The notes beneath the pieces were generated by a model, which ran no database searches, was not told where the DNA came from, and saw nothing but the letters and a program-made list of their open reading frames with translations. Positions 8,636 to 18,060 of a stretch of 64,000 nt of DNA are shown here, piece by piece. Made by a program: the position numbers and the translations under genes. Position 1 is the stretch's first letter. Every line of letters begins with the position of its first letter. The stretch comes from AP-15 sp963737145 (GTDB taxonomy: Bacteria; Pseudomonadota; Alphaproteobacteria; ATCC43930; CGMCC-115725): the NCBI GenBank assembly GCA_963737145.1, contig CAVTRO010000004.1:744001-808000 (forward strand), read 5' to 3'.

Positions 8636-8709
8636 GCCGATCCTCTCTTTCGTGCTCGGGCCTTCTCTTATGCTACCGTCAAACACCCGCAAGCGTCGCC
8701 TCCTCGCCG

Positions 8710-11391
8710 ATGAACGAATTTTCCCCCCCGGCGCCCTCGCCGGTGATGGCTCAGTACCTCGATATCAAAGAGGCGAACCCCGGCTGCCTATTGTTCTTCC
8801 GGATGGGAGATTTTTTCGAGCTGTTCTTTGACGACGCGGTGGCCGCCGCGCAGGCGCTCGACATCGCGCTGACCAAGCGCGGACGGTTCGAGGGGGCCGA
8901 CATCCCGATGTGCGGGGTGCCGGTGCACACCGCCGAGGCCTATCTCGCGCGGCTGATCCGCGCCGGGTTCAAGGTCGCGATCTGCGACCAGATGGAGGAT
9001 CCCGCCGAGGCGCGGCGGCGCGGCGGCAAGGGTCCGGTGCGGCGGGCGGTCACCCGCGTCGTGACCGCCGGCACCCTGACCGAGGAGGGCCTCCTCGACG
9101 CGCGCCGGCACAATTACCTCGCCGGCATCGCCGAGGCGGGCGGCGCGATCGGGCTGGCATGGCTCGATCTCTCGACCGGCGATTTCGCGCTGGCGCCGAC
9201 CAGCGAGCCGACCCTTGCTGGCGATCTCGCCCGGCTTATGCCCGGCGAGATCCTGCTGCCGGAGCGGCTGCTGACTCGTCCGGCGCTGTCCGAATTGCTG
9301 GCCGAATGGAAGCCGGCCCTGACGCCCTTGCCTAATCCCCGCTTCGAGAGCGAAGCCGCGCGGCGCCGCCTGCAGGAATTCTACGGGGTCGGCGCGCTCG
9401 ACGGGTTTGGCGGTTTCGGCCGCGCCGAGCTCGCCGCCGCCGGCGCCCTCGTCGACTATGTCGGTCTGACCCAGCAGGGCCGGGCGCCGCATCTGCAGCC
9501 GCCGCGCCAGGTCATGCCGGTCTCGGTCATGCAGATCGACGCCGCGACCCGCCGCAATCTTGAACTGATGTCAACCCTTGCCGGCGAGCGCAAGGGCAGC
9601 CTTGTCGCGACGCTCGATCGGACCGTAACCGCGGCCGGAGCCCGCCTCCTCGCCGATCACCTTGCGGCGCCGCTGACCGAGCCTGCCGCGATCGCGGCGC
9701 GGCTCGACGCGGTCGAGTTCTTTGTCGACCGCCCGGAATTGCGCGAGGCCTTGCGCGAGCGGCTGAAGCGTTGCCCGGACATCGAGCGGGGCTTGACCCG
9801 CCTCAGCCTCGGCCGCGGCGGCCCGCGCGACCTTGCGGCATTGGGCCAGTCGCTGGGGGAGACCGCCACGGTGCGCGACATGTTGGCTGAGCCGGGTCTC
9901 GTGCCATTGCCCGAGCGGCTCGCTGCGGCGCAGCGGGGGCTTGGTGAACACGGCGCCCTCGTCGAGCGCCTCGGGCGCGCGCTCGCCACCGAATTGCCGC
10001 TCTTCGCCCGCGACGGCGGGTTTATCGCCGCGGGGTACTCGGACGAGCTCGACGAATGGCGCGGCCTGCGCGACGAGAGCCGTCGCTTGATCGCGGCATT
10101 GCAGGCGCGCTACGCCGGCGAGACCACGATCGGCGCCTTGAAGATCCGCCACAACAACGTGATCGGCTATTACATCGAGGTGTCGGCGAACCATGCCGGC
10201 AAGCTCGGGCCGGAATTCATACATCGCCAGACAATGGCGGGCGCGCAGCGCTATACGACAGCAGAATTGGCCGATCTCGAAACCAAGATCGCCAGTGCCG
10301 CCGAGCGGGCATCGGCCTTGGAGTTGCGGCTCTACGAGGATCTCGTCGGTGAGGTAATGGCCCGCCGCGCGGAGATCGCCGCCGCCGCGGCGGCGCTCGC
10401 CACCCTCGATCTCGCGGCGGCGCTGGCCGAGCTTGCAGCCGGGGCGCTGTGGGTCCGGCCGGCAGTCGACGAGAGCACTGCCTTCGAGATCGTCGGCGGG
10501 CGTCATCCGACCGTCGAGGCGGCGCTGGCCGGAGAGGGCAGGGGAGGGGGGTTCGTCGCCAATAACTGCGTCTTGGCCGAGGATCGGATCTGGCTCGTCA
10601 CCGGCCCCAACATGGCGGGCAAGAGCACGTTTCTGCGGCAGAACGCGCTGATCGCGATCCTGGCGCAAATGGGCTCCTATGTCCCGGCCCGGTCGGCCCG
10701 GATCGGCATTGTCGATCGCCTCTTCAGCCGGGTCGGCGCGGCCGACGATCTGGCGCGCGGCCGCTCGACTTTTATGGTCGAGATGGTCGAGACCGCGGCG
10801 ATCCTGAACCAGGCGGGCCCGCGTTCCTTTGTCATTCTCGACGAGATTGGCCGCGGCACCGCGACCTTCGACGGCCTCTCGATCGCCTGGGCGACCCTCG
10901 AGCATCTGCACGAGGTCAACCGCTGCCGCACCCTCTTCGCGACGCATTACCACGAACTGACCGCACTCGCCGCCAAGCTCCCTTCGCTCGCCTGCCACAG
11001 GATGCGGGTCAAGGAATGGAAGGGCGACGTCGTCTTTCTGCACGAGGTCGGCCCCGGCACCGCCGACCGCTCCTACGGCATCCATGTCGCCAAGCTCGCC
11101 GGTTTGCCGAAGGCCGTGACGGCCCGCGCCGAGGAGGTGCTCTCGGTCCTTGAGAAAGGCGAGCAGGGCGGCGCGCTCGCCCGCCTCGCCGACGACTTGC
11201 CGCTCTTCAGCGCCGCCCGCCGCCGCGCCGAGCCGCCGCCGCGCGAATCCGCCGCCGAAGCCTTGCTGCGCGACACCCGCCCCGACGAGCTGACTCCGCG
11301 CGAAGCCCTCGACCTTATCTACCGGCTGAAGGCGCTGGCGGCGCAGCAGGTTATTGCCTATCAGGCCCGACCGGCTGATCATGATGGGTGA
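8710..11391 (+). CDS. mutS: DNA mismatch repair protein MutS
   Basis: A full-length 893-residue MutS that recognises mismatches and recruits MutL. The N-terminal mismatch-binding motif is RMGDFFELFF; the usual Phe-Tyr-Glu reads Phe-Phe-Glu here. The connector and lever regions follow. The ATPase domain has Walker A GPNMAGKSTF at about residue 631 and Walker B FVILDEIGRGTATFDG. FATHYHEL provides the switch histidine, and a helix-turn-helix dimerisation end closes the protein (PDELTPREALDLIYRLKAL). The uninterrupted 2.7-kb frame contrasts with the damaged pheT gene. Neighbours are unrelated in function. Confidence 0.97.
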   Translation: MNEFSPPAPSPVMAQYLDIKEANPGCLLFFRMGDFFELFFDDAVAAAQALDIALTKRGRFEGADIPMCGVPVHTAEAYLARLIRAGFKVAICDQMEDPAEARRRGGKGPVRRAVTRVVTAGTLTEEGLLDARRHNYLAGIAEAGGAIGLAWLDLSTGDFALAPTSEPTLAGDLARLMPGEILLPERLLTRPALSELLAEWKPALTPLPNPRFESEAARRRLQEFYGVGALDGFGGFGRAELAAAGALVDYVGLTQQGRAPHLQPPRQVMPVSVMQIDAATRRNLELMSTLAGERKGSLVATLDRTVTAAGARLLADHLAAPLTEPAAIAARLDAVEFFVDRPELREALRERLKRCPDIERGLTRLSLGRGGPRDLAALGQSLGETATVRDMLAEPGLVPLPERLAAAQRGLGEHGALVERLGRALATELPLFARDGGFIAAGYSDELDEWRGLRDESRRLIAALQARYAGETTIGALKIRHNNVIGYYIEVSANHAGKLGPEFIHRQTMAGAQRYTTAELADLETKIASAAERASALELRLYEDLVGEVMARRAEIAAAAAALATLDLAAALAELAAGALWVRPAVDESTAFEIVGGRHPTVEAALAGEGRGGGFVANNCVLAEDRIWLVTGPNMAGKSTFLRQNALIAILAQMGSYVPARSARIGIVDRLFSRVGAADDLARGRSTFMVEMVETAAILNQAGPRSFVILDEIGRGTATFDGLSIAWATLEHLHEVNRCRTLFATHYHELTALAAKLPSLACHRMRVKEWKGDVVFLHEVGPGTADRSYGIHVAKLAGLPKAVTARAEEVLSVLEKGEQGGALARLADDLPLFSAARRRAEPPPRESAAEALLRDTRPDELTPREALDLIYRLKALAAQQVIAYQARPADHDG

Positions 11392-11440
11392 ACACCTTGA
11401 GTAATCTGGGGAAAACACAGATCATCGGGGAAGCGCCATC

Positions 11441-12766
11441 ATGACAACAGTCGACAATGCGTCTGCCATACTGTCCGAGGCCGATCATCGCGCGCAATTG
11501 CGGCGGGCGGTGATCGCGAGCACGGTCGGTACGACGATCGAGTGGTACGATTTCCTGCTCTACAGCATCGTCACGGGCCTTGCCTTCGGGAAGCTCTTCT
11601 TCCCGAAATCCGACCCGCTGGTCGGGGTATTGGAGGCTTTCGCGGTTTATACCGTCGGCTTTATCGCGCGGCCGATCGGGGCGGCGTTCTTTGGTCATTT
11701 CGGCGACCGCATCGGGCGCAAGGGGGCGCTGATCGCGACCCTCCTGACGACCGGATTGGCGACTTTCGCGGTGGGCTTCGTCCCGACCTACGAAACGGTT
11801 GGCATCTGGGGCGCCGTCATCCTGACGATCATCCGCTTTATCCAGGGGATCGGGGTCGGTGGCGAATGGGGCGGCTCGGTGCTGCTGTCGATGGAATGGG
11901 CGCGCACCAACCGCCATCGCGGCTTTATTACTTCGTGGCCGCAGTTCGGCGGGCCGGCCGGGTTATTGTTGGCGAATTTGGCGGTATTCGTGTTCAGCGC
12001 AATTTCCGGCGACCAGTTTCTCGTCTGGGGCTGGCGAATTCCGTTCATGCTGAGCATCGTTATGGTCGCGGTCGGACTCTACATCCGGCTCGGCATCCTC
12101 GAGACCCCGGTCTTCCGGCGCCTGGTCGCCGAGGAGAAGATCGAGCGCGTCCCCGTGCTCGAAGTCATCAAGCGCCAGCCAAAGCAGATCATCCTGTCGG
12201 CCTTCGCCCGGATGGCCGAGCAGGCCCCCGCTTACATCTACCTCGCCTTTGTCTTTACCTATGGCACGCAGGTTCTGCACACCTCGCGCGATTTTCTTCT
12301 GACCGCGCTGATTGCCGCGGGGCTGGTGTCGTTTGTCACGATCCCGCTCGCCGGGCATCTGTCGGACCGGTTCGGCCGCAAGCGCATCTACATAATCGGC
12401 TCGGTCGCGACCGGAATATTCGGCTTCATCTATTTTGCGATGCTGAACACGATGGTGCCGGCCTGGATCTTTCTCGGCATCATTCTGTCGTTTGTACCGC
12501 ACGACCTGATGTACGGTCCGCAAGCCGCGTTGATCGCGGAATGCTTCACGCCGCGGCTGCGCTACAGCGGCTGCTCGATCGGCTATCAGCTCGCTTCGGT
12601 CATCGCCGGCGGGCCGGCGCCGCTGATCGCGACGGCGCTCCTCGCGGCCTTTGGTTCGGGGTATGTAATCGCCGCCTACATCCTCTTCTGCGCGGTCGTC
12701 TCGATCATCGCGACGGCGCTGATGCCGGATCTCACGAACCGTGACATCTCGCAGGAGCATGCCTAG
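11441..12766 (+). CDS. MFS transporter, metabolite:H+ symporter (MHS) family
   Basis: A 441-residue, 12-helix major facilitator protein. The MHS family marks are GTTIEWYDFLLYS in helix 1, DRIGRKGALI between helices 2 and 3, and GVGGEWGGSVLLSMEW in helix 4. A second DRFGRKRIYIIG lies in the duplicated half. Relatives import organic acids, shikimate, osmolytes or phthalate-type aromatics with protons. An SDR gene starts 36 nt downstream on the same strand, suggesting uptake coupled to an oxidation step. The substrate cannot be inferred. Confidence 0.9.
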   Translation: MTTVDNASAILSEADHRAQLRRAVIASTVGTTIEWYDFLLYSIVTGLAFGKLFFPKSDPLVGVLEAFAVYTVGFIARPIGAAFFGHFGDRIGRKGALIATLLTTGLATFAVGFVPTYETVGIWGAVILTIIRFIQGIGVGGEWGGSVLLSMEWARTNRHRGFITSWPQFGGPAGLLLANLAVFVFSAISGDQFLVWGWRIPFMLSIVMVAVGLYIRLGILETPVFRRLVAEEKIERVPVLEVIKRQPKQIILSAFARMAEQAPAYIYLAFVFTYGTQVLHTSRDFLLTALIAAGLVSFVTIPLAGHLSDRFGRKRIYIIGSVATGIFGFIYFAMLNTMVPAWIFLGIILSFVPHDLMYGPQAALIAECFTPRLRYSGCSIGYQLASVIAGGPAPLIATALLAAFGSGYVIAAYILFCAVVSIIATALMPDLTNRDISQEHA

Positions 12767-12802
12767 GCGGCCGTTTCGACCATAATTGATGGAGGTGCAC
12801 TG

Positions 12803-13552
12803 ATGGGTAAGCTCGATGGGAAAGTGGCTCTGGTAACCGGCTCGGGCCGCAATATCGGCCGTGCGACGGTGTTGAAGCTGGCCGGGGAGGGGGCTCACGT
12901 CGTCGTCAACGCCCGCTCCAACCAGGCCGAGGCCGACGCTGTCGCGCGCGAGGCCAGAGAGCGCGGGGTCAAGGCGCTCGCCGTCCTCGCCGATGTCGGC
13001 AAGAAGAATCAGGTCGAGGCGCTGGCGGCGCGGGCATTGTCCGAGTTCGGCCGCGTCGACATCCTGATCAACAATGCCGCGATCCGCCCGCACAAGCCCT
13101 TCACCCAACTGACGCCAGATGATTGGGAGACGGTCAGGGGCATCGTTCTCGACGGGGCGCTGTACCTGACCCGCGCGGTCATCAGCTCGATGGTTGAGAA
13201 CCGCTACGGCCGTATTCTGTTCTTTTGCGGCGACGGCGCCTATGCCGGCGGCAGCGGGCGCGCGCACATCTCGGCGGCCAAAATGGCGCTGGTCGGGCTG
13301 GCGCGGTCTCTGGCCTCCGAATTCGCCGCGCAAAACATCCGCGTCAATATCGTCTCGCCGGGCAGCATCGATACCCGGCGGGATAATCCCGAATGGTATC
13401 ACGGCCGGCCGCCGAGCACCGCCGGCATCCCGCTGGGCCGTCAGGGGCATGTCGACGAGATCGCCGCCACCTGCCTGTTTTTGGTCAGCGATGACGGCGG
13501 CTTCATCACCGGCCAAACCATCCACGTCAACGGCGGGGCGGCGTATTACTGA
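12803..13552 (+). CDS. short-chain dehydrogenase/reductase
   Basis: A 249-residue SDR with VTGSGRNIGRATV as the cofactor loop and INNAAIRPHKP. The usual catalytic Tyr-x-x-x-Lys region reads GGSGRAHISAAKMALVG. A His occupies the place of the catalytic Tyr (HISAAK instead of YSASK), so catalysis may be altered or absent. The C-terminus (FITGQTIHVNGGAAYY) is normal. The start has a GGAGG ribosome site. It is probably co-transcribed with the upstream transporter. Confidence 0.82.
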   Translation: MGKLDGKVALVTGSGRNIGRATVLKLAGEGAHVVVNARSNQAEADAVAREARERGVKALAVLADVGKKNQVEALAARALSEFGRVDILINNAAIRPHKPFTQLTPDDWETVRGIVLDGALYLTRAVISSMVENRYGRILFFCGDGAYAGGSGRAHISAAKMALVGLARSLASEFAAQNIRVNIVSPGSIDTRRDNPEWYHGRPPSTAGIPLGRQGHVDEIAATCLFLVSDDGGFITGQTIHVNGGAAYY

Positions 13553-13562
13553 TCCCCGTCTT

Positions 13563-14234
13563 TTACTGGTTGGCTGTGGTTCCTGGCGGCTCTCCCGCAG
13601 TCTTTGTGTCGGAATTGCCGCGAGGGGTTGGCGGATTGTTTCCCCGGTCTCGCCAAAATATATTCTGTTCCTCGGCAATGATGCTCTCGATGACTTCAAC
13701 AAACGTCAGGTAAGCCTCTCGCTCGGGCAATCCTCTGTAGGCTCCAGCGCCGTGCGTATACAGGCGACGCTCGCGTTTCATCCGTTCCGATGCGGTTCGA
13801 TACGAGACCCAAGTCTCACTGTACCGGGCGATGCGTTGCCAACCCGCCGCGACTGCGACGATGGCGCCGATCGCCCCCGACACGATCGGCACCCACGGCG
13901 CAGCCGCAAACACCTGGATAAAAGTAATCAATGCGCCCAGCACTATGGTAAGCAGAGCCAGTAATTCAGAGCGCGTCTTAAACAAGCCGGCCTTCTCGCT
14001 GTACCATCGGCGCTGATCGGCCAAGTCATTTTTGAAATATCGTTCAGCCAACGCATCGCGCTGCTTCGCCGTGGGGTCATCTACAGCGTTGTCCACCGCC
14101 TTTGGAGCCTCGGGTGGCGACTGGGTCGGCTGTTCCTTTGGTTCACCGGCCGCTTCCGGCGGTGAGGCTTGCTCCCTGGCTCCAGCCCCAACATCAATGG
14201 GGACGACCGAGGATTCCGTCATAGAGTGAGCCAC
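13563..14234 (-). CDS. DUF4231/SLATT-type two-TM membrane protein
   Basis: A 223-residue protein: a Pro/Glu-rich disordered N-terminus (residues 1-60), then the DUF4231 signature RYFKNDLADQRRWYSEKAGLF, two close hydrophobic helices (LLALLTIVLGALITFIQVFA and VPIVSGAIGAIVAVAAGWQ), and a helical cytoplasmic part (YSETWVSYRTASERMKRE...EAYLTFVEVIESIIAEEQ). DUF4231 belongs to the SLATT superfamily. Burroughs and colleagues proposed from comparative genomics that these are membrane effectors in nucleotide-signal-dependent conflict systems. A GTG start at 14234 has AGAGGAG 5 nt upstream. The gene is divergent from a TIR-domain gene across 296 bp, which supports a functional pair, though only by context. 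Confidence 0.7.
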   Translation of the reverse strand: MAHSMTESSVVPIDVGAGAREQASPPEAAGEPKEQPTQSPPEAPKAVDNAVDDPTAKQRDALAERYFKNDLADQRRWYSEKAGLFKTRSELLALLTIVLGALITFIQVFAAAPWVPIVSGAIGAIVAVAAGWQRIARYSETWVSYRTASERMKRERRLYTHGAGAYRGLPEREAYLTFVEVIESIIAEEQNIFWRDRGNNPPTPRGNSDTKTAGEPPGTTANQ

Positions 14235-14530
14235 GGCGCTCCTCTCTCTGTGTGTCTGGACACCTCCGAGATCCTACCCTCGCACGGTTCAACCAGCAAT
14301 GTTATCGGGTGGCGACCAGCCGCAAGTTTTTAATGACCCTTAGCTACGATAGAGGACGACAAAAGCAAGATCACGATGTGGGGTTTCCCTTTCAGGCCCC
14401 GCGCGATTGCTATCGACAAGCCGCAAACGCATCCGCAAACGGGAGAATACCGCGCCAATTTGCGCTTGAGTTGCACCGTCCGATCGGGAGATGATTGCTG
14501 GCTCGCGGAGCAGTCTCAGGTCGAGAATAC
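14235..14530. other. intergenic region between SLATT and TIR-FGE genes
   Basis: This region separates two divergent starts, so promoters for both genes should lie here. It is AT-richer around 14280-14400 (TTTTTAATGACCCTTAGC...) than its surroundings. No clear palindromic operator was found. A plus-strand open frame across it has no recognisable features and is not reported as a gene. Confidence 0.4.
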
Positions 14531-16129
14531 ATGAGTACAGTCTTCATCAGCTACAGAAGGGAGATTACTGCCGGAGAGGCTAGGGCTTTGTTCAACGAGC
14601 TTTTAGGGAAGCTGGGTAAGAATTCCGTATTCATGGATGTGGACAGCATCGCTTTGGGCCGTGACTTCCGCGGCGCACTGCAAAAAACACTCGAATCTTG
14701 CGACCTGATGCTGGTGCTGATCGGCAGAGACTGGGCCGATGTTAAAGACGAAGAGGGCCGGCCACGCCTACACAATCCCGGCGATTTCGTGCGCCTCGAG
14801 ATCGAGGCGGGGCTCAAACGCGACATCGTCGTCACGCCGATCCTGGTGCAGGGGGCGCATATGCCCGCCCCCGAGCAATTACCCGCAGAGATCAGGGACC
14901 TGGTTTATCGCAACGGGTTTGAGCTGAGCCACAACCGGTGGGAGTCGGATTTTGCGGAAATGACGAGGCGGCTGAATCTCGACATTGCCAAAGGGGGCGG
15001 ACGCGTCGAGCAACCCGCCTCCGCTGTCGCCGCCCCCAATGCCTCTATTGCGCCGGCCGCACGACCGGCCATCCCAGGCCGACAATTTTTGAGTCGGCCC
15101 CTCAGGGTGACGCGGCGGCAGGCGCTGGGCGTTGCCGCGCTCGCTGCCGCTGGGGCCGGCGCCATCATTGCCGCACCTTCCATCCGCAGGCTGTTATCAA
15201 AACCGTCTTTGCGGACCATTGCTTTCGACGTTGCAACCGTCGATTCGAAAGGGGTCCGGAACCCGCCGGAAAAATACAAAGCTGCGGTATTTAGCGAAGT
15301 GCTCGGTTCCACTGGTGGGATCGATATGGTCTCGATCCCAGGCGGCAGTTTCACAATGGGCTCGCCGGCCGATGAGCCGGAGCGCCAAGGCCAAGAAGGT
15401 CCGCAGCACCATGTCACGCTCGCGCCGTTTTTTATCAGCGCATCGCCCGTCACTCAGGCCCAGTGGTCTGCAGTGATATTGGCGCACCCCGACCAAATCC
15501 GCCGAAACCTCGACCCGAACTCGTCGTTCTTCAAGGGCATCGATCTCCCCGTCGAGAGCATCACGTGGAACCAGGCGGCAGAATTTTGCCTGCGCCTCAC
15601 TGCGATCACCGGCCGGTCCTATCGGCTGCCGAGCGAAGCCGAGTGGGAATATGCCTGCCGCGCGGGCACGACGGGACCCTTTCATTTCGGGCCGACCATC
15701 GCCCCTGAGCTGGCGAACTATTGCGGAACGGGCGGCGCGGTATGCGGCGAAAGCGATGGCAAGAGCGTCGCCTCCGACACCTATAACGACAAGAAGTATG
15801 AATCGGGCGCCTATGGTGAGGGCCCCATTGGGGTTTTCCGAGGCAAGACGACGCCTCCGGGCACATTCCCGCCAAACCGGTTTGGCCTCTACGACATGCA
15901 CGGCAACGTTTGGGAATATTGCCTGGACAAGTGGAGCGCCAACTATGCCGATGTCCCCGTGGACGGCAGCGCCAACCTGTCGGGCTCCGCCGACAGCCAG
16001 CGGATATTGCGCGGCGGCTCGTGGTCGCACAACCCTGCCATCTGCCGCTCTGCCTACCGCGACAGCATCGCCCCCGACTTCTCGGGCTGGCAGGGCCGCA
16101 TCGGTCTCAGGGTGGTTTGTACGATTTAG
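14531..16129 (+). CDS. TIR domain - transmembrane/Tat-like segment - FGE-sulfatase domain fusion
   Basis: A 532-residue three-part protein. Residues 1-148 form a TIR domain: STVFISYRRE, FMDVDSIALGRDF and IGRDWADV. L-E90-I-E92 in FVRLEIEAGL lies where NAD-cleaving TIRs keep their catalytic Glu. After a Pro/Ala linker, RRQALGVAALAAAGAG at about 195-218 resembles a Tat signal or a single membrane helix. Residues of about 265-532 are a formylglycine-generating-enzyme/SUMF1 fold: PGGSFTMGSP, LPSEAEWEYACRAG, MHGNVWEYCLD and RGGSWSHNPAICRSAYR. True aerobic FGEs carry two Cys in the last motif; here only the second remains, so this domain probably binds rather than oxidises. The start at 14531 begins the TIR fold exactly. 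It is divergent from the SLATT gene. Confidence 0.82.
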   Translation: MSTVFISYRREITAGEARALFNELLGKLGKNSVFMDVDSIALGRDFRGALQKTLESCDLMLVLIGRDWADVKDEEGRPRLHNPGDFVRLEIEAGLKRDIVVTPILVQGAHMPAPEQLPAEIRDLVYRNGFELSHNRWESDFAEMTRRLNLDIAKGGGRVEQPASAVAAPNASIAPAARPAIPGRQFLSRPLRVTRRQALGVAALAAAGAGAIIAAPSIRRLLSKPSLRTIAFDVATVDSKGVRNPPEKYKAAVFSEVLGSTGGIDMVSIPGGSFTMGSPADEPERQGQEGPQHHVTLAPFFISASPVTQAQWSAVILAHPDQIRRNLDPNSSFFKGIDLPVESITWNQAAEFCLRLTAITGRSYRLPSEAEWEYACRAGTTGPFHFGPTIAPELANYCGTGGAVCGESDGKSVASDTYNDKKYESGAYGEGPIGVFRGKTTPPGTFPPNRFGLYDMHGNVWEYCLDKWSANYADVPVDGSANLSGSADSQRILRGGSWSHNPAICRSAYRDSIAPDFSGWQGRIGLRVVCTI

Positions 16130-16191
16130 AGTGGTAAGAAAGACCTGCATCCACCGGCCTGACCCAGGTGCGCTTCGAACGGAGAGCGGCT

Positions 16192-17160
16192 ATGCTTCCG
16201 CCCAACGACAAGCTCGCGATCTGCTTTGCCCATGTCGCCTATCAGCTGCATGAGCGGTTTTCTGCCCTGAATACCGGCATCGACAGCTTTGCCGTTCGCG
16301 ATCCCACAAGCTTGGAGAAGCGGGTGGGCGAGGCCGATGTGCTGGTGATCTCGGGGCTGTGGCACGACGGCCTTATCGACCGCGCAGGCAAGCTCCGCTT
16401 TATCCAGGCGATCGGGGCCGGCACCGACCAGTTTCCGCTCGAAGAACTGAAGAAGCGCGGCATCCGGCTGGCGAGCGCGCGCGGCGTCAACTATCGCGCG
16501 GTCGCCGAGCACGCGATGGCTCTCATCTTGGCGTTGACCCGCCGGCTTCCCGAGGCGCGGGACAACCAGGCGAAGCGCGTCTGGCGCGGCATGATTGGCG
16601 ATCTCTCCCGGCGCGAGGACGAGCTCGGCGGCAAGATGCTCCTCGTCGTCGGGCTGGGGCAGATCGGGGGCCGACTGGCCCAGCTTGCTAAGGCCTTCGA
16701 CATGCGCGTCATCGGGCTGCGGCGCGATCCCGCAGCCGGCCGCGGCGCGGCGGATTCGGTGCACGCGATGGGCGAGTTCAAGTCCCTTCTGCCCGAGGCC
16801 GATATTGTCGCCCTCACCTGTCCGCTGACCAAGGAGACCGAGAAGCTCGTTGACGGCGAGGCGCTCGCCCGGATGAAACCCTCCACCTATCTCGTCAACC
16901 TCGCCCGCGGACGGGTCGTCGACGAGCCGGCGCTCGTCGAGGCGCTTGCCGCGCGGCGCATCGCCGGCGCCGGCATCGACGTGACGGCGGAGGAGCCGCT
17001 CGCGCCGACTTCTCCGCTTTGGGGAATGGAGCATGTGCTCCTCACCCCGCATACCGCTGGCGAGACCCGGCGTTACGAGGACAATGTGATCGAGATCCTG
17101 CGCGACAATCTAAGGCGCCTGCGGCGGGGCGAGGAGCCATTGCGCAATCAGGTGATCTGA
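16192..17160 (+). CDS. D-2-hydroxyacid dehydrogenase, NAD-binding
   Basis: A 322-residue enzyme that interconverts a 2-keto and a D-2-hydroxy acid. The Rossmann motif is VVGLGQIGGRLAQLA. The catalytic Arg lies in VNLARGRVVDEPAL and the catalytic His in LLTPHTAGET. The preceding AGAGAG supports the ATG at 16192. It is the first gene of a plus-strand run with the PEP-mutase-like gene (23 nt gap) and an LLM oxidoreductase (13 nt gap). Together they suggest turnover of a 2-oxo or hydroxy acid, for example of the tartronate/methylmalate type, but the substrate is not visible. Confidence 0.88.
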   Translation: MLPPNDKLAICFAHVAYQLHERFSALNTGIDSFAVRDPTSLEKRVGEADVLVISGLWHDGLIDRAGKLRFIQAIGAGTDQFPLEELKKRGIRLASARGVNYRAVAEHAMALILALTRRLPEARDNQAKRVWRGMIGDLSRREDELGGKMLLVVGLGQIGGRLAQLAKAFDMRVIGLRRDPAAGRGAADSVHAMGEFKSLLPEADIVALTCPLTKETEKLVDGEALARMKPSTYLVNLARGRVVDEPALVEALAARRIAGAGIDVTAEEPLAPTSPLWGMEHVLLTPHTAGETRRYEDNVIEILRDNLRRLRRGEEPLRNQVI

Positions 17161-17183
17161 CCACCACCAAATCAGGAGATATC

Positions 17184-18047
17184 ATGCGTCCCCAGGCCGC
17201 CGCGATGAAGGCGCTTCTCGACCAACCCGGACTCCAGATCATGGCCGGCTGCGGCGACGGGATGGGCGCTCGATTGATCGAGGAAGCCGGCTTCCCTACC
17301 GCCTTCGCCTCAGGCTCCAGCATCTGCGCGATGCGTCTCGCGATGCCCGACATGGACCTGCTGACCTTTCCGGAAATGGCCGACGCGATCGAGTCGATTA
17401 TCGCCGCTGCGCCCAACTTGTTGTGGTTGGCCGATGGCGACACCGGCTATGGCAATGCGCTCGCCGTGCAGAAGACGATCCGCGCTTACGCCCGCCGCGG
17501 CGCCGCTGCGGTGCTGATCGAAGACAAGGTTTGGCCTCGCCCGCTCGGCCATAGCGGTGCAAAATTGGTGACCGAGCGCGACGCCGCCATCCTGCGCTGC
17601 CGCGCCGCCGTCGAGGCGTGCCGCGAGGAAGGCATCCTGCTGCTCGCCCGCACCGACGCCCGCACCTCCCGCGGGTTTGATGAGGCGCTGACGCGGCTAA
17701 AGGCGTTCGTTGCCGAAGACGCCGACATTCTGTTTCTGGACTCGCCTCAGTCGGAGGCGGAGATGCGTGCGGCAGTAGCGGCGTGCAACGGCAAACCATC
17801 GCTCGCCGTCAGCTCGCCCGCCGGCAAGCACTTCATGCCCGGCGACGCGGAATTGGAACGGCTGGGCATCAAAATCGTCGTGTACCCGCAGGAGATCCTC
17901 GCCGCAACCGTGCGAGCGGTGCGCGCGGCGCTCGGCGGGCTGAAAGGCGGCGCGAAGCCGCCCATGGCAAGTCCGTCGGAACTGGCGACAGCGATCCGCT
18001 CGGCGGACTACCTGGCCCGGGATGCATGCTGGCCGGATCCGAAGTGA
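17184..18047 (+). CDS. isocitrate lyase / PEP mutase superfamily protein
   Basis: A 287-residue alpha/beta-barrel lyase. DGDTGYGNALAVQKT provides the metal-binding Asp, and EDKVWPRPLGHSG is the mobile lid. The lid lacks the Cys of isocitrate lyase (KKCGH), where Leu-Gly-His is seen. LLARTDARTSRGFDEAL and DADILFLDSPQSEAEM follow. Close relatives include oxaloacetate decarboxylase and 2-methylisocitrate/dimethylmalate-type lyases, so cleavage of a 2-substituted malate is likely. CAGGAG upstream supports the ATG at 17184. It lies between a hydroxyacid dehydrogenase and an LLM oxidoreductase in one transcription unit. Confidence 0.85.
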   Translation: MRPQAAAMKALLDQPGLQIMAGCGDGMGARLIEEAGFPTAFASGSSICAMRLAMPDMDLLTFPEMADAIESIIAAAPNLLWLADGDTGYGNALAVQKTIRAYARRGAAAVLIEDKVWPRPLGHSGAKLVTERDAAILRCRAAVEACREEGILLLARTDARTSRGFDEALTRLKAFVAEDADILFLDSPQSEAEMRAAVAACNGKPSLAVSSPAGKHFMPGDAELERLGIKIVVYPQEILAATVRAVRAALGGLKGGAKPPMASPSELATAIRSADYLARDACWPDPK

Positions 18048-18060
18048 GCAGCGTCACCTG

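Noticed and set aside
9571..11418. 615-codon minus-strand frame under mutS
   Set aside because: GC-rich antisense frame of mutS; no protein-family features.
14252..14494. 80-codon frame between SLATT and TIR-FGE genes
   Set aside because: No SD, no family signal, and it lies where promoters are needed.
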